64,000 nucleotides of DNA from Bacteroidota bacterium (GCA_023393915.1 JAEXBS010000096.1:1-64000), one strand, 5' to 3'; numbered from the stretch's first letter, positions 23,315 to 32,913 are shown. A program made the numbers and translations. Notes: generated by a model from the letters alone, not told the origin.

Positions 23315-24193
23315 ATGGCACTTAGACTTAAACCGATCGATGTAGTCCAGGAGATTAGTCCTGAGGATTTCTACAAGAACTATTTAAAGCCTCGCCGCCC
23401 CGTAGTAATTAAAAACCTATCGAAAGGCTGGCCTGCATATCAAAAGTGGACATTGGATTACATGAAGCAAAGTGTGGGTGATGTGGAGGTTCCTTTGTAC
23501 GATTCATCTAAAGCAGATCCTAGTGCACCGATCAATGCATCAGCGACCAAAATGAAATTCGCAGAGTACATTGATTTGATTAAAGAAACCCCAACCGATT
23601 TAAGGATTTTCCTGTTTGATCCCATCAAACATGCACCCAAAATTCTTGAAGATTACCGTCCTCCTAAAGAACTAATGGGAGGATTTTTGGATAAGTATCC
23701 TAATATGTTTTTTGGAGGCAAAGGGTCCGTAACTTTTTTGCATTACGATATTGATCTTGCCCACATATTCCACACTCATTTCTCAGGTAGAAAACGAGTC
23801 ATTCTCTTTGAATACAAATGGAAAAAAAGGCTTTACTCCATGCCTATGGCCACATACGCCCTAGAATACTACGATATCGAAAACCCTGACTTTGAGAAAT
23901 TTCCCGCACTTAAGGGAATCGAAGGAATTGACTGCTACTTAGAACATGGTGACACTTTATTTATGCCCACAGGCTATTGGCATTGGATGAAATACCTAGA
24001 TGGAAGCTTTTCCATCTCACTTCGGGCATGGGATAAATCCTGGGCTGTGAAGGCCAAATCGCTTTGGAATCTCACCGTTCAGCGCAGCATAGATAATTTC
24101 TTAAAAAAGAAATACAAGAAGCGCTACATGGACTGGAAAGAAAAAAAAGCGGTAGCTCGGGCTCTAAATGCACTAAAAAAGGACACGAAGTAA
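23315..24193 (+). CDS. Cupin-like (JmjC-type) domain protein
   Basis: A 292-residue protein with a cupin_8/JmjC fold. The N-terminal half has RRPVVIKNLSKGWPAYQKW, typical of the family. Iron ligands H143-x-D145 (LHYDIDLAH) and a distal H223 (TGYWHWMKY) form the 2-His-1-Asp facial triad, and a Lys/Arg-rich segment (GRKRVILFEY) could bind 2-oxoglutarate. Such proteins are Fe(II)/2-oxoglutarate hydroxylases of proteins or tRNA; the target is unknown. The C-terminus is strongly basic. It is monocistronic, closed by the hairpin at 24217. Confidence 0.85.
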   Translation: MALRLKPIDVVQEISPEDFYKNYLKPRRPVVIKNLSKGWPAYQKWTLDYMKQSVGDVEVPLYDSSKADPSAPINASATKMKFAEYIDLIKETPTDLRIFLFDPIKHAPKILEDYRPPKELMGGFLDKYPNMFFGGKGSVTFLHYDIDLAHIFHTHFSGRKRVILFEYKWKKRLYSMPMATYALEYYDIENPDFEKFPALKGIEGIDCYLEHGDTLFMPTGYWHWMKYLDGSFSISLRAWDKSWAVKAKSLWNLTVQRSIDNFLKKKYKKRYMDWKEKKAVARALNALKKDTK

Positions 24194-24216
24194 ATCCAAA
24201 CATCATACAATGAAAC

Positions 24217-24246
24217 AAAATTTCCCACCAAATGGTGGGAAATTTT
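24217..24246. terminator. Bidirectional terminator
   Basis: A near-perfect palindrome AAAATTTCCCACC...GGTGGGAAATTTT between the cupin-like gene and the convergent lepA. It carries A and T runs on both sides. Confidence 0.75.
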
Positions 24247-24294
24247 AGTTATAACTCAAACGGAGTCCAGCTTGGAATTAAAATTCTAAGAAGA

Positions 24295-26091
24295 TTAATC
24301 ATTCAACTTTAGAACCGCCATAAAGGCTGATTGTGGCACTTCCACACGTCCAATCTGCTTCATTTTTTTCTTTCCTTCCTTTTGCTTTTCAAGTAATTTA
24401 CGTTTTCTCGAAATATCCCCTCCGTAACATTTTGCCGTCACGTCCTTTCTTAGTGCCTTAATAGTCTCACGAGCAATCACTTTGGTTCCAAGAGCTGCCT
24501 GTACAGCAATATCAAACTGTTGTCGCGGAATGAGTTCTCTCAATTTCTCGCACATTTTTTTTCCGATATAATAGGCGTTACTGTCATGGATTAGCGAGGA
24601 CAAAGCATCAACCATGTCTCCATTGATCAAAATGTCCATTTTTACTAATTTGGATTCTCTAAATCCAATAGGATGGTAATCAAAAGAAGCGTATCCTTTT
24701 GAAACGGACTTTAATCGATCATAAAAATCAAAAACGACTTCAGAAAGCGGCATATTGAAAACGAGCTCCACTCTGTCTGATGTCAGATAGCTTTGATTTA
24801 CAATCTCTCCTCTCTTCTCAATACAAAGTGTCATTACAGCTCCAACAAAATCGGATTTTGTAATAATTGAAGCTTTAATATACGGCTCTTCTACGCGATC
24901 TAGAACCGAAGGGTCGATCATTTCCGAAGGATTATTAATCAGTATAGCAGTATCAGGCTCTTTTTTACTGTATCCTAGGTACGATACGTTAGGTACCGTT
25001 GTAATCACGTTCATATCGAACTCACGGTCTAAGCGCTCCTGAATAATTTCCATGTGCAGCATTCCTAAGAAACCGCATCGGAATCCAAAGCCTAACGCCG
25101 CCGAACTCTCCGCTTCAAACACTAATGAAGCATCATTTAGTTGTAGTTTTTCTAGAGAGGTTCTAAGTTCTTCGAAGTCTTCACTTTCCACTGGATAGAT
25201 CCCCGCAAAAACCATTGGTTTCACCTCCTCGAAACCTTCAATTGCATTTTCTGCAGGATTCTCAGTAGAAGTAATGGTATCTCCTACCTTTACTTCTCGT
25301 GCATCTTTGATACCTGAAATAATATATCCTACATCACCAGTAGGAATGGCGCCTTTCGGTGCTTGTTTTAATTTCAGGGTACCTACTTCGTCTGCGTCGT
25401 AGGTCTTACCAGTTGCCATGAATTTGACTTTCTGTCCCTTCTTTATCGAACCATTAACTACTTTAAAGTATGCTTCAATTCCTCTAAAAGGATTGTAAAC
25501 AGAATCGAAAATTAAGGCCTGTAATGGTGCGTCGGGGTCTCCTTTAGGAGCTGGAATTCTATTTACAATTTGCTCTAAAAGCTCAAGTACCCCTTCTCCA
25601 GTCTTTCCTGAAACCCGTAATACATCCTCCGGACTACATCCAAGTAGACTCACAATCTCATCCGTTACCTCTTCAGGGTTTGCGGAAGGGAGATCGATTT
25701 TATTTAAAATAGGAATGATCTCAAGATCATTCTCCAATGCTAAATACAAGTTGGAAATGGTTTGTGCTTGAATACTTTGCGCTGCATCAACGATAAGAAG
25801 CGCACCCTCACAAGCAGCTATAGATCTTGATACTTCATAAGAAAAGTCTACGTGGCCTGGTGTATCTATCAGGTTTAAAATATACTTTTCTCCATTGAGC
25901 TCGTAATCCATTTGTATCGCGTGTGATTTGATGGTAATACCACGCTCTCTTTCAAGGTCCATATTGTCCAGAGTTTGAGTCTGAAGCTCCCTTTTACTTA
26001 CCGTAGCGGTGTACTCAAGTAAACGGTCAGCCAGTGTGCTCTTACCGTGGTCAATATGTGCAATGATGCAAAAGTTTCTAATATTCTTCAT
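24295..26091 (-). CDS. lepA: Elongation factor 4 (ribosomal back-translocase)
   Basis: A 598-residue translational GTPase that acts on stalled or mistranslocated ribosomes. G1 is AHIDHGKST (11-19), G2 is [10 protein letters not shown]3 is DTPGHVDF, and G4 is NKIDLP. EF-G-like domains and the C-terminal domain unique to LepA follow ([21 protein letters not shown]). The start at 26091 is chosen because a -7 box (26117-26110) lies between it and the longer in-frame ATG at 26121. Length matches the family norm (about 598). Confidence 0.97.
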   Translation of the reverse strand: MKNIRNFCIIAHIDHGKSTLADRLLEYTATVSKRELQTQTLDNMDLERERGITIKSHAIQMDYELNGEKYILNLIDTPGHVDFSYEVSRSIAACEGALLIVDAAQSIQAQTISNLYLALENDLEIIPILNKIDLPSANPEEVTDEIVSLLGCSPEDVLRVSGKTGEGVLELLEQIVNRIPAPKGDPDAPLQALIFDSVYNPFRGIEAYFKVVNGSIKKGQKVKFMATGKTYDADEVGTLKLKQAPKGAIPTGDVGYIISGIKDAREVKVGDTITSTENPAENAIEGFEEVKPMVFAGIYPVESEDFEELRTSLEKLQLNDASLVFEAESSAALGFGFRCGFLGMLHMEIIQERLDREFDMNVITTVPNVSYLGYSKKEPDTAILINNPSEMIDPSVLDRVEEPYIKASIITKSDFVGAVMTLCIEKRGEIVNQSYLTSDRVELVFNMPLSEVVFDFYDRLKSVSKGYASFDYHPIGFRESKLVKMDILINGDMVDALSSLIHDSNAYYIGKKMCEKLRELIPRQQFDIAVQAALGTKVIARETIKALRKDVTAKCYGGDISRKRKLLEKQKEGKKKMKQIGRVEVPQSAFMAVLKLND

Positions 26092-26109
26092 TCTATTCTC
26101 AGTAGGGTG

Positions 26110-26117
26110 CAAATTTA
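26110..26117 (-). promoter_or_regulatory. -7 box of lepA
   Basis: Minus-strand TAAATTTG, perfect to TAnnTTTG, ending 18 bases before the lepA ATG at 26091. It falls inside the longer open frame and so fixes the start. Confidence 0.6.
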
Positions 26118-26259
26118 ACATTTTTAATTGATTGCCTTTGCATTTTTATTTCACCACCCCGCTACATAAATAAAAAGCGTTTCCTTAAAAACTAAACGAC
26201 CCCCATTAAAAAAAATGGAGGTCGCCTAACATTAAAAAAATAAACTATTATGGGGTTTT

Positions 26260-26829
26260 TTATCTACTACCTCTTCCCCCCGAAGAAATAGGTGCGTTTC
26301 TTGACGGCGCGCTCGCTCGATTGCTTGATTGCTCCGGCGTATTTTTCATATTCATTCTTCTCTCCAACATACGATCACGCATTTGACCTTCTACACGGAA
26401 CATCTTGATCACCTGTTGAGGCTTCACCACTTGCTGCATTTTCTTCGCATACTCTCGGCGATTATTAATCAATTGCTCTCCGTACTGGAAACTGTCTTCT
26501 AATCTCTTTCGAGCTTGTTCTTCAGAGAGTTGATCGGGATCAAAATTTCCATCGAAACGATCTTTTATCCTACGTTGAGATTCCTGGTAATCACTGTATA
26601 TTTTTCCAAAAGCAGCTTGATCTTCTTTACGTATTTTCAATTCTTCCATGAGCGCATTTTTTCGATAATCTCGATAAAGCTCTCTTTTCTGTTCTGGAGA
26701 TAGTTTACTTATAAGCTCCTTACGCTTTTCTGGCGACACCTTTTTTAAATCGAGTTGCGTGCGCTCCTGCCCATTAACCCCTAGGGAAAAAGCAAGAACT
26801 AAACAAAAGGTAAATAATGCTCTATTCAT
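26260..26829 (-). CDS. Spy/CpxP-like periplasmic helical protein
   Basis: A 189-residue protein starting MNRALFTFCLVLAFSLGVNGQ, a signal peptide. The rest is highly charged and helical, with LSPEQKRELYRDYRKNALME and EEQARKRLEDSFQYGEQLIN, and a disordered Ser/Arg/Gly tail (SSGGRGSR). The LSPEQ-type helices resemble the Spy/CpxP periplasmic chaperone and stress-sensor group, but the LTxxQ repeats are not exact. It is the third gene of a sigma factor / membrane anti-sigma / periplasmic protein operon. An upstream in-frame ATG would overlap the preceding gene and destroy the signal peptide. Confidence 0.7.
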   Translation of the reverse strand: MNRALFTFCLVLAFSLGVNGQERTQLDLKKVSPEKRKELISKLSPEQKRELYRDYRKNALMEELKIRKEDQAAFGKIYSDYQESQRRIKDRFDGNFDPDQLSEEQARKRLEDSFQYGEQLINNRREYAKKMQQVVKPQQVIKMFRVEGQMRDRMLERRMNMKNTPEQSSNRASAPSRNAPISSGGRGSR

Positions 26830-26845
26830 GAATAAACTTTTTTTT

Positions 26846-27433
26846 CTAATACAAATCCAAATAAACATCCAATTCTGCATCCCGTGAAAGTTCGGCTAAA
26901 TCTTTACTTGAAAGAGAGGTTAGAATTTGATCTGCTGTGATTTCACTTTGCATTACTGCTGTACTAATCACCCCGCCACTTCTCAGAGATTGTCTATTGG
27001 ACTTTATTACCGGTTCACTTAAAATTTCTTTTTCCTGCCCTCTCTCCTTAGTTGTAGCCTCAGCTAAAGTAGAGCTTCCAATAGCATTCTCTACCGAATC
27101 ATCTATTGCTGAGAGCGCTAAAGCCTGCTTTTGATTTTCGTTAATTACTCTAGGCTCACTAGATACAGTCGCCTGCTTTTCCATGTTGAGCTGATCCATT
27201 GTACCTGTTTTAATAACAATCCCTAAAGCCGCTAAAAGCACTACTGCTGCTGCAGCTGCGTAACTCCATCGCTTAGGAAGGAAAACCACTTTTCCTTGGG
27301 GGGTAGGAGAGGACTTTTTATCTTTATCCGCCTGAATCCTAGCCAGTACATTTTCTTGTACCTTTTCAAAACTGGACTCTGGACGAGAGTAGATCGTCTT
27401 ACGTTCTAGTTCTTCTAAATTAAAATTCTTCAT
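26846..27433 (-). CDS. Putative anti-sigma factor (single-span membrane protein)
   Basis: A 195-residue protein from the ATG at 27433 (MKNFNLEELERKTIY). A cytoplasmic N-terminal part of about 55 residues is Glu/Lys-rich, one membrane helix runs at about 58-76 (YAAAAAVVLLAALGIVIK), and a periplasmic Ser/Glu-rich tail follows. This topology and its place directly after an ECF sigma gene suggest it holds the sigma factor at the membrane. No zinc-type anti-sigma motif (HxxxCxxC) is visible, so the call rests on context and topology. It lies 53 bases after the sigma stop. Confidence 0.65.
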   Translation of the reverse strand: MKNFNLEELERKTIYSRPESSFEKVQENVLARIQADKDKKSSPTPQGKVVFLPKRWSYAAAAAVVLLAALGIVIKTGTMDQLNMEKQATVSSEPRVINENQKQALALSAIDDSVENAIGSSTLAEATTKERGQEKEILSEPVIKSNRQSLRSGGVISTAVMQSEITADQILTSLSSKDLAELSRDAELDVYLDLY

Positions 27434-27486
27434 TATATGTTTTTTTTCGAAAGTAAGCGGTGTCCTAAGCATCCCTAACCTTCTTC

Positions 27487-28041
27487 TTAGACCTCTTTGT
27501 AATTTTCTTTTATATAGTCTTCAATTTTCTGTTTTGCATAGTGGTAATTTGTTTTTAGCGTCCCTACGGACATATCTAAAATCTTACTCAGCTCTTCATA
27601 GGGAAGTTCATCATAATACCGCATAGTAAAAACCAGTTTCTGTTTCTCTGGCAAACTTTGGATCGCTGCTTGTAGCAAGACCTGAATTTCTTCAGCTTCT
27701 GGAGAGGCATTATCTGCTACTAAATTTTGCAAGTGCGTTTGCACATCACCATCCGTCTTTTGCATTTTCTTCATCTTAGCTAACTCTTGTAAGGCTTGGT
27801 TGGTAGCAATCCTATAAAGCCAAGTATAGAGCTGACTGTCTTGTTTGAATTGATGAAAGTTCTCGTAGGCCTTGATAAAAGTATCTTGTAGCACGTCTTG
27901 CGCTAGATCATGATCTACAATAAGACGTCTAATATGCCAATAGAGCCTACTTTGATAGGTATCCATCATTAACCGCACTCCCTTTTCGTTATTTTTCGAA
28001 TCGGACATTAGTGTAATGATTTCCTGATCTTTTATTTTCAT
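27487..28041 (-). CDS. ECF-type RNA polymerase sigma factor
   Basis: A 184-residue sigma factor. Region 2 has HIRRLIVDHDLAQDVLQDTF and LYTWLYRIATN (2.3-2.4); region 4 has LQAAIQSLPEKQKLVFTMRY and EELSKILDMSVGTLKTNYH (HTH). No region 1 or 3, so it is an extracytoplasmic-function sigma. It heads an operon with a membrane anti-sigma-like protein and a Spy-like periplasmic protein, which suggests control of an envelope stress response. A TAACTTTA element (minus strand, 28084-28077) is a weak promoter candidate. Confidence 0.93.
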   Translation of the reverse strand: MKIKDQEIITLMSDSKNNEKGVRLMMDTYQSRLYWHIRRLIVDHDLAQDVLQDTFIKAYENFHQFKQDSQLYTWLYRIATNQALQELAKMKKMQKTDGDVQTHLQNLVADNASPEAEEIQVLLQAAIQSLPEKQKLVFTMRYYDELPYEELSKILDMSVGTLKTNYHYAKQKIEDYIKENYKEV

Positions 28042-28145
28042 CAGCTCCTTACGTTTGTTGGATTATTTAAGTTGGTTAAAGTTAAAAATTAATTTGAATT
28101 TTTTCTACACTCCTGCAATTCATCTCTTTATTTGATTTCCAGCGA

Positions 28146-28177
28146 TTTGTCTCGATTCTTTTAAAGACGTACCTTTG
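28146..28177 (+). promoter_or_regulatory. Strong promoter ending three bases before the start codon
   Basis: TTTG (28146-28149), 20 bases, TACCTTTG (28170-28177): both boxes match the consensus exactly. The ATG at 28181 follows three bases later, so transcription should begin at or near the start codon. Confidence 0.75.
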
Positions 28178-28180
28178 AGT

Positions 28181-28939
28181 ATGGAGATTGTTATTATCGG
28201 CTCGGGCAATGTCGCCTACCATCTAGCAAAGGCACTAAAAAAAGAAAACCTTCCTTTAATTCAAATTTTTGGAAGGAATTCCTCTGCTCTAAGTGAAATT
28301 GCTCAGAAGCTGGAAGTTCCTTACTCAACAGAAGAACTACAAAAAGCAGACCTTTATATTATTTGCGTTAGTGATTCCTCTATTGAAGAGGTATCAAAAA
28401 AAATAAGCAATCCTAAGGCGTTAGTAGTCCATACCTCTGGTTCACTTCCTATGGAAGTGCTCCAAGGAAATTACAGAAAGGGTTCCTTTTATCCACTGCA
28501 AACGTTCAGTCGTGAAAAAGAGTTGGATTTTAAAGAAATTCCTCTTTTCGTCGAATCGCAAAATCCCAAGGACACCGAGATTCTACTTAATTTGGCAAAA
28601 AATCTTTCCAAACACGTACAAATGGCCCATTACGAGCAAAGGAAATACATTCACTTAACCGCAGTCTTTTCTTGTAATTTTGTGAATCACCTCATCGCAA
28701 GAGCAAAAGAAATTTCCGACACGCACGATCTCCCTTTTGAATATTTTCTTCCACTAATCAAAGAAACCTTCAGCAAAATAGAAACAAGCGATCCTAAAGA
28801 GGTTCAAACAGGACCCGCGCGAAGAGGAGATACTCGAGTACTCAAATTACACGAAGAATTAATACATGATCCGCTTCAAAAAAAGCTCTACCAAATACTA
28901 AACCAGTCCATACAAGAAATGTACGGACTGGATCAATAA
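28181..28939 (+). CDS. DUF2520 / Rossmann-fold dehydrogenase-like protein
   Basis: A 252-residue protein with an N-terminal NAD(P)-binding motif IIGSGNVAYHLA (GxGxxA at about 6-14), ADLYIICVSDSSIEE, VVHTSGSLPMEVL, YPLQTFS, and a C-terminal helical part with HLTAVFSCNFVNHL and TGPARRGD. These match the Bacteroidota DUF2520 family, related to pyrroline-5-carboxylate reductase and glycerol dehydrogenases. The substrate is unknown. The start at 28181 is fixed by the promoter just upstream, and the in-frame TTG at 28175 would lie inside the -7 box. It probably has almost no 5' leader. Confidence 0.85.
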   Translation: MEIVIIGSGNVAYHLAKALKKENLPLIQIFGRNSSALSEIAQKLEVPYSTEELQKADLYIICVSDSSIEEVSKKISNPKALVVHTSGSLPMEVLQGNYRKGSFYPLQTFSREKELDFKEIPLFVESQNPKDTEILLNLAKNLSKHVQMAHYEQRKYIHLTAVFSCNFVNHLIARAKEISDTHDLPFEYFLPLIKETFSKIETSDPKEVQTGPARRGDTRVLKLHEELIHDPLQKKLYQILNQSIQEMYGLDQ

Positions 28940-28959
28940 TAAAGATTGTTATATTTATC

Positions 28960-29448
28960 CTATGCGTCTGCTGACGGACCGTAACTTGCGGGCAGTGCAA
29001 TATCGTTCATTCGATAATAAACTCCTAATTGTGCACGGTGGTGAGTTAGTTGAGAAAGTGCATGGCGCATGGCTTCGTACTTGTTAAAATCAGCTATAAC
29101 ATACTCTCCGTTTTTCATTACCCAACGGTTTTCTAAATCCTCCTCAGATATTTCTGCCAAGGTTTGCTTAGAACCCTTATATCCTTTTTCAAAAAGCTCC
29201 AGCAGCTGGTCTTTGCCAGACACCTCAGTTGGTTTGTAATCATCTGCTGCGAAATCAAGCTTCTCTGTCTTCAACATAAAATCGGGCCATCCTACAATTT
29301 CAGCAATATGAACAGCTAAGGGTTTTAACTTCATGCTTTTCTCATGAGGTGCATAATCCTCTTTATCTTCTGGATAGAGCGCTAAAAAGTTTTTTGTGAT
29401 CTCATACTCTTGATCTAATTCTTTGCGAAGATTTTCTAAAGTGTTCAT
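28960..29448 (-). CDS. DinB-family protein
   Basis: A 162-residue four-helix protein. The metal ligands typical of the DinB/YfiT fold are present: one His in LAVHIAEIVGWP (helix 2) and a pair in LSQLTHHRAQLGVYYR (helix 4). DinB proteins include thiol-dependent S-transferases and hydrolases; most Bacteroidota members are uncharacterised. The last residues GPSADA extend the helix. It is monocistronic, convergent with the DUF2520 gene. Confidence 0.88.
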   Translation of the reverse strand: MNTLENLRKELDQEYEITKNFLALYPEDKEDYAPHEKSMKLKPLAVHIAEIVGWPDFMLKTEKLDFAADDYKPTEVSGKDQLLELFEKGYKGSKQTLAEISEEDLENRWVMKNGEYVIADFNKYEAMRHALSQLTHHRAQLGVYYRMNDIALPASYGPSADA

Positions 29449-29584
29449 TTTAAATATTTTTTGGCATTGATAGGAAACAAATTTAGTCTAGTTTCATTAC
29501 AATAGAAAAATTCTAACGTTAAATTAAGACTAATCTTTTGTAACGAAATACTAAAACTATAAACTAATTGAGTAAACCTTTCTA

Positions 29585-30460
29585 ATGAAAAAATATATCT
29601 CGATTTTATTAATGCTTGCTTCGGCTTTAGTTTTTGCGCAAACCTCAGCCAATCGCTTTTTCTATGAGCTAACTTTTAAACCTGGAAAAGAATCGGATTC
29701 CTTGGTTAAAGAAATGACGATTTTAGATATAACGGATAAAAAATCACTGTATCAGGATTACCTTATGGTTTCTCAAGATTCATTATTAAAAGTCGAAGTG
29801 GAATTGATGCAAAAGTCTGGGAGCTTTAAAGACCTTTCAAAAACACTGAAACAACCCAAGTTCAGCTACAAGATCTTTAAGAATTACCCAGAGATGGACA
29901 TCGTATATCAAGACCAAATTTTACAGGACCGAGTATCGTATAAAGAAAAAGTAAGCCTAAACTGGAAAATTCTACCAGAAAAGAAAACGATTGGTGAATA
30001 CGAAACTCAAAAAGCTACCGTTAGTTACGGAGGAAGAGATTGGACCGCATGGTTCTCTAGTGCGATTCCTTTCCAAGACGGCCCTTATAAGTTTCACGGC
30101 CTACCTGGGTTAATTGTAGAGCTTGTCGACAGCCAAAACCATTACCATTGGCAACTAAAAGGCAATAAAGTTGAACCTGATTTTCAAGAAAAATCCTATT
30201 CTGAAAAACTGCAAGAGCAATTTGGAGGAGGTAAAGGAGATGTTCTAGAAGTGAGTAGAGAAAAATTCGAAAAACTTTATGAAGCCTATCGAAAGGATCC
30301 TTTTGGCAGTATTCGCACTCAACTCTCTCAGATTCCAGCCAACGCAAAAATGCCTGACGGAACCTCTGTCGCAAAAATGATGCGCGATCAAGAGGAAATG
30401 CTTAAGAAATACCTTAATGAAAACAACAATGCTATTGAAGTTTCTTCTTCCAAGAAATAG
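29585..30460 (+). CDS. GLPGLI family secreted protein, second copy
   Basis: A 291-residue precursor with a signal peptide (residues 1-19, ending FAQ). GLPGLI is at 172-177, preceded by DWTAWFSSAIPFQDGPYKFH and NWKILPEKK, and so is close to the protein encoded at 19595-20464. No receptor-like gene is adjacent; it is closed by the terminator at 30493 and stands alone. It is likely periplasmic; the function is not known. Confidence 0.9.
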   Translation: MKKYISILLMLASALVFAQTSANRFFYELTFKPGKESDSLVKEMTILDITDKKSLYQDYLMVSQDSLLKVEVELMQKSGSFKDLSKTLKQPKFSYKIFKNYPEMDIVYQDQILQDRVSYKEKVSLNWKILPEKKTIGEYETQKATVSYGGRDWTAWFSSAIPFQDGPYKFHGLPGLIVELVDSQNHYHWQLKGNKVEPDFQEKSYSEKLQEQFGGGKGDVLEVSREKFEKLYEAYRKDPFGSIRTQLSQIPANAKMPDGTSVAKMMRDQEEMLKKYLNENNNAIEVSSSKK

Positions 30461-30492
30461 AAGATTTAATTAATCCTAAATCGCCTTTTGCA

Positions 30493-30527
30493 TTAGCAGA
30501 GCCTATTTCAGCTCTGCTAATTTTTTT
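30493..30527 (+). terminator. Rho-independent terminator
   Basis: A perfect ten-base stem TTAGCAGAGC/GCTCTGCTAA with an 8-base loop and seven Ts. It ends the GLPGLI gene transcript. Confidence 0.9.
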
Positions 30528-30568
30528 CTAACTCCCATGTTCCTTATTTAGATTTAATTTAAATAGCG

Positions 30569-30576
30569 TACATTTG
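30569..30576 (+). promoter_or_regulatory. -7 box of the feo operon
   Basis: TACATTTG, perfect to TAnnTTTG, 22 bases before the feoA TTG start. No Fur-box-like palindrome is obvious. Confidence 0.5.
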
Positions 30577-30598
30577 CACTGGATTAAAACCTATAAAT

Positions 30599-30853
30599 TT
30601 GAAACGAGACGACTCTAACAAGCTGTGCTGTTTTCCTATTAAAAAAACAGGTGTAATCGTAGATTACGACAATGCTACATTAAAAATGCCGAACAAAATT
30701 ATCGAGATGGGACTACTCCCTGATACAAAATTTTCCATTCTGTATCAAGCTCCTTTTAAAGGTCCATTATATGTTGAATTTGGAGAAGAGAAAAGTCGCA
30801 TCGCGCTGCGCGAAGAAGAAGCTCGTTTCATCATTGTAGAACCCGTTCGATAA
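30599..30853 (+). CDS. feoA: FeoA ferrous-iron transport accessory protein
   Basis: An 84-residue SH3-like FeoA. The core reads NKIIEMGLLPDTKFSILYQA followed by GPLYVEFG and SRIALREEEARFI, matching the family (MGLxxGxxV, RxxEAxxI). It starts with TTG. FeoA works at the cytoplasmic side with FeoB to import Fe2+. Its stop overlaps the feoB start by one base, so the pair is co-translated. The N-terminus has an extra CCFPIKK segment. Confidence 0.92.
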   Translation: MKRDDSNKLCCFPIKKTGVIVDYDNATLKMPNKIIEMGLLPDTKFSILYQAPFKGPLYVEFGEEKSRIALREEEARFIIVEPVR

Positions 30854-32889
30854 TGTCAGATACCGCACCTAAAAAACAAGTGCTATTAGTGGGAAACCCT
30901 AACGTAGGGAAATCTACCTTATTCAATGCACTATGCAATCGTAAACAAAAGACAGGAAACTATGCCGGAGTTACTGTCGCAAGTCATTCAGGAATTTTCT
31001 CCTATGAAGGCCACTCTATCGAAATCATCGATTTGCCAGGATCCTATTCAATCTATCCTGATGCAGAAGACGAGGCCATTTTCTCTAAATACCTAATTCA
31101 AGAGCAAGGGAATTATTCAGGGGTAGTCTATATGATGGATGCCATGAACCTCAAAAGAGGCCTTTTGTTATTTCAGCAGATTCAAGATTTAGGAATTCCT
31201 GTTCTAGTCGTTGTCAATCAAATTGATGAGGCTCAAAAACGAGGAATTGAAATTGATTTTGAAAAACTCTCCCATCTTTTAGGAGTGAAGGTTCTTAGAA
31301 CCAATGCAAAAAAGAAAGAAGGGCTAGAAGAATTAAAAAGCAGTATCTTCAATTCTGAGTTCACTCAGTCCAATAAAATCCAGTTTGAAATTCCTTTGGA
31401 GCAAAAATCGGTCGTCATGAAGATTACCGAGCAAACTCAGGAAAAAAACCCTTATAAAATTTGGACCCTACTCTCTTCGGACACCTATTTAGGAAAACTA
31501 AATTCGGTGCATGAGAAACTCAATGAATCAGAAGCGAAATGCATTGTACCTAAAAGATTGCAAACTCAGGAGACGATTCGAAGGTACCAAGCCATTGAAA
31601 AAATAGTTTCCCAAGTCGTCACCAAAAAACCTCAGTTAAAAGAACTTCTAACTGAAAGATTAGATAAAATCCTGGTTCATAAGTTCTGGGGTTATGTAGT
31701 CTTTTTAGGAATCATGCTCGTACTCTTCCAAATGGTATTCTACATGGCAGAATATCCAATGAATTGGATTGATGGCTTTTTCGTATGGCTAGCCGAGTGG
31801 AGCTCTGAGTTACTTCCTCCCGGCCCATTAAACAGTCTTATATCAACGGGAATACTACCAGGGATTGGAGGGATCGTAATATTTGCACCACAAATTGGAA
31901 TTTTACTCTACTTCCTTTATCTGCTGGAAGACTCTGGCTATATGTCCAGAGTGGTTTTTCTACTGGATCGATTTCTAAAACCTTTTGGACTGAACGGTAA
32001 AAGTGTGGTTCCCCTCATATCGGGAATCGCCTGCGCCATTCCAGCAATCAAAAGTACCCGAAACATAGAAAATGTAAAGGAAAGACTGATTACTATCTTA
32101 GTAACTCCATTCGTTACATGCGCTGCAAGATTACCCGTATATAGTGTTATTATAGCACTTGTAATTCCGGAAGGAAATGCGCTGTTTTTCTCCAATCGTG
32201 CGATTGCGCTCTTAGCTATGTACTTACTTGGGTTTGCTGCCGCATTAATTTCAGCATTTGCTCTTAAGAAAACAATCAAGCAAAACGTAAAAAGCTTTAT
32301 GATCATGGATCTGCCTCCTTACAAAAGACCGCAGTTTGCTTATGATTTCAAGCTCACTTTGGGGAAAATGTGGGAGTTCATCAATGGTGCCGGTAAAGTG
32401 ATTTTTGCTGTTAGTATATTACTCTGGGGACTTAGTTACTTGGGTCCTTCGCAATCCAGCGATAAATGGGTAGAATCCGATGTACATTTAGATCATTCGT
32501 ACTTAGCCCAAATGGGAAAAGTAATTGAACCGGTGGTTGCTCCTTTAGGATACGATTGGAAAATGGGTGTATCGGTTATTGCAAGTTTTGCTGCACGTGA
32601 AGTATTTGTTGGAACCATGGCTACCCTTTATAGTTTAGATGATGATGTCGAAGAACAGCGTATCATTGATAAAATGCGAAATGATGTTCATCCCAACGGC
32701 GAAAAAGTCTTTACCTTAGCAACGGGAGTTTCTATATTGATTTACTACGCATTTGCAATGCAGTGCATCTCCACTATTGCGGTCGTTTATCAAGAGACTA
32801 AAAGTTGGAGATGGACCTTGTTTCAAGTAGTGGCCATGTCAGCCTTGGCTTACCTACTTGCAATGGTGGCTTACCAGATGTTACGATAA
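30853..32889 (+). CDS. feoB: FeoB ferrous-iron transporter
   Basis: A 678-residue protein. The N-terminal G domain carries G1 GNPNVGKST (14-22), G3 DLPG and G4 NQID, followed by a helical GDI domain. The membrane part has Gate motifs FVTCAARLPVYSVII and FAAREVFVGTMATL, with the usual Cys in each half, and eight or so helices. It imports Fe2+ across the inner membrane. Length is slightly below the E. coli protein (773) but normal for Bacteroidota. It is the second of three feo genes. Confidence 0.97.
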   Translation: MSDTAPKKQVLLVGNPNVGKSTLFNALCNRKQKTGNYAGVTVASHSGIFSYEGHSIEIIDLPGSYSIYPDAEDEAIFSKYLIQEQGNYSGVVYMMDAMNLKRGLLLFQQIQDLGIPVLVVVNQIDEAQKRGIEIDFEKLSHLLGVKVLRTNAKKKEGLEELKSSIFNSEFTQSNKIQFEIPLEQKSVVMKITEQTQEKNPYKIWTLLSSDTYLGKLNSVHEKLNESEAKCIVPKRLQTQETIRRYQAIEKIVSQVVTKKPQLKELLTERLDKILVHKFWGYVVFLGIMLVLFQMVFYMAEYPMNWIDGFFVWLAEWSSELLPPGPLNSLISTGILPGIGGIVIFAPQIGILLYFLYLLEDSGYMSRVVFLLDRFLKPFGLNGKSVVPLISGIACAIPAIKSTRNIENVKERLITILVTPFVTCAARLPVYSVIIALVIPEGNALFFSNRAIALLAMYLLGFAAALISAFALKKTIKQNVKSFMIMDLPPYKRPQFAYDFKLTLGKMWEFINGAGKVIFAVSILLWGLSYLGPSQSSDKWVESDVHLDHSYLAQMGKVIEPVVAPLGYDWKMGVSVIASFAAREVFVGTMATLYSLDDDVEEQRIIDKMRNDVHPNGEKVFTLATGVSILIYYAFAMQCISTIAVVYQETKSWRWTLFQVVAMSALAYLLAMVAYQMLR

Positions 32890-32913
32890 TAATAAGAAAA
32901 AAACAATTTAAAG

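Noticed and set aside
30057..30374. Minus-strand 105-codon frame inside the second GLPGLI gene
   Set aside because: Antisense to a well-supported secreted protein; no promoter; Arg/Phe/Leu-rich shadow composition.
31938..32306. Minus-strand 122-codon frame inside feoB
   Set aside because: Antisense to conserved FeoB membrane helices.
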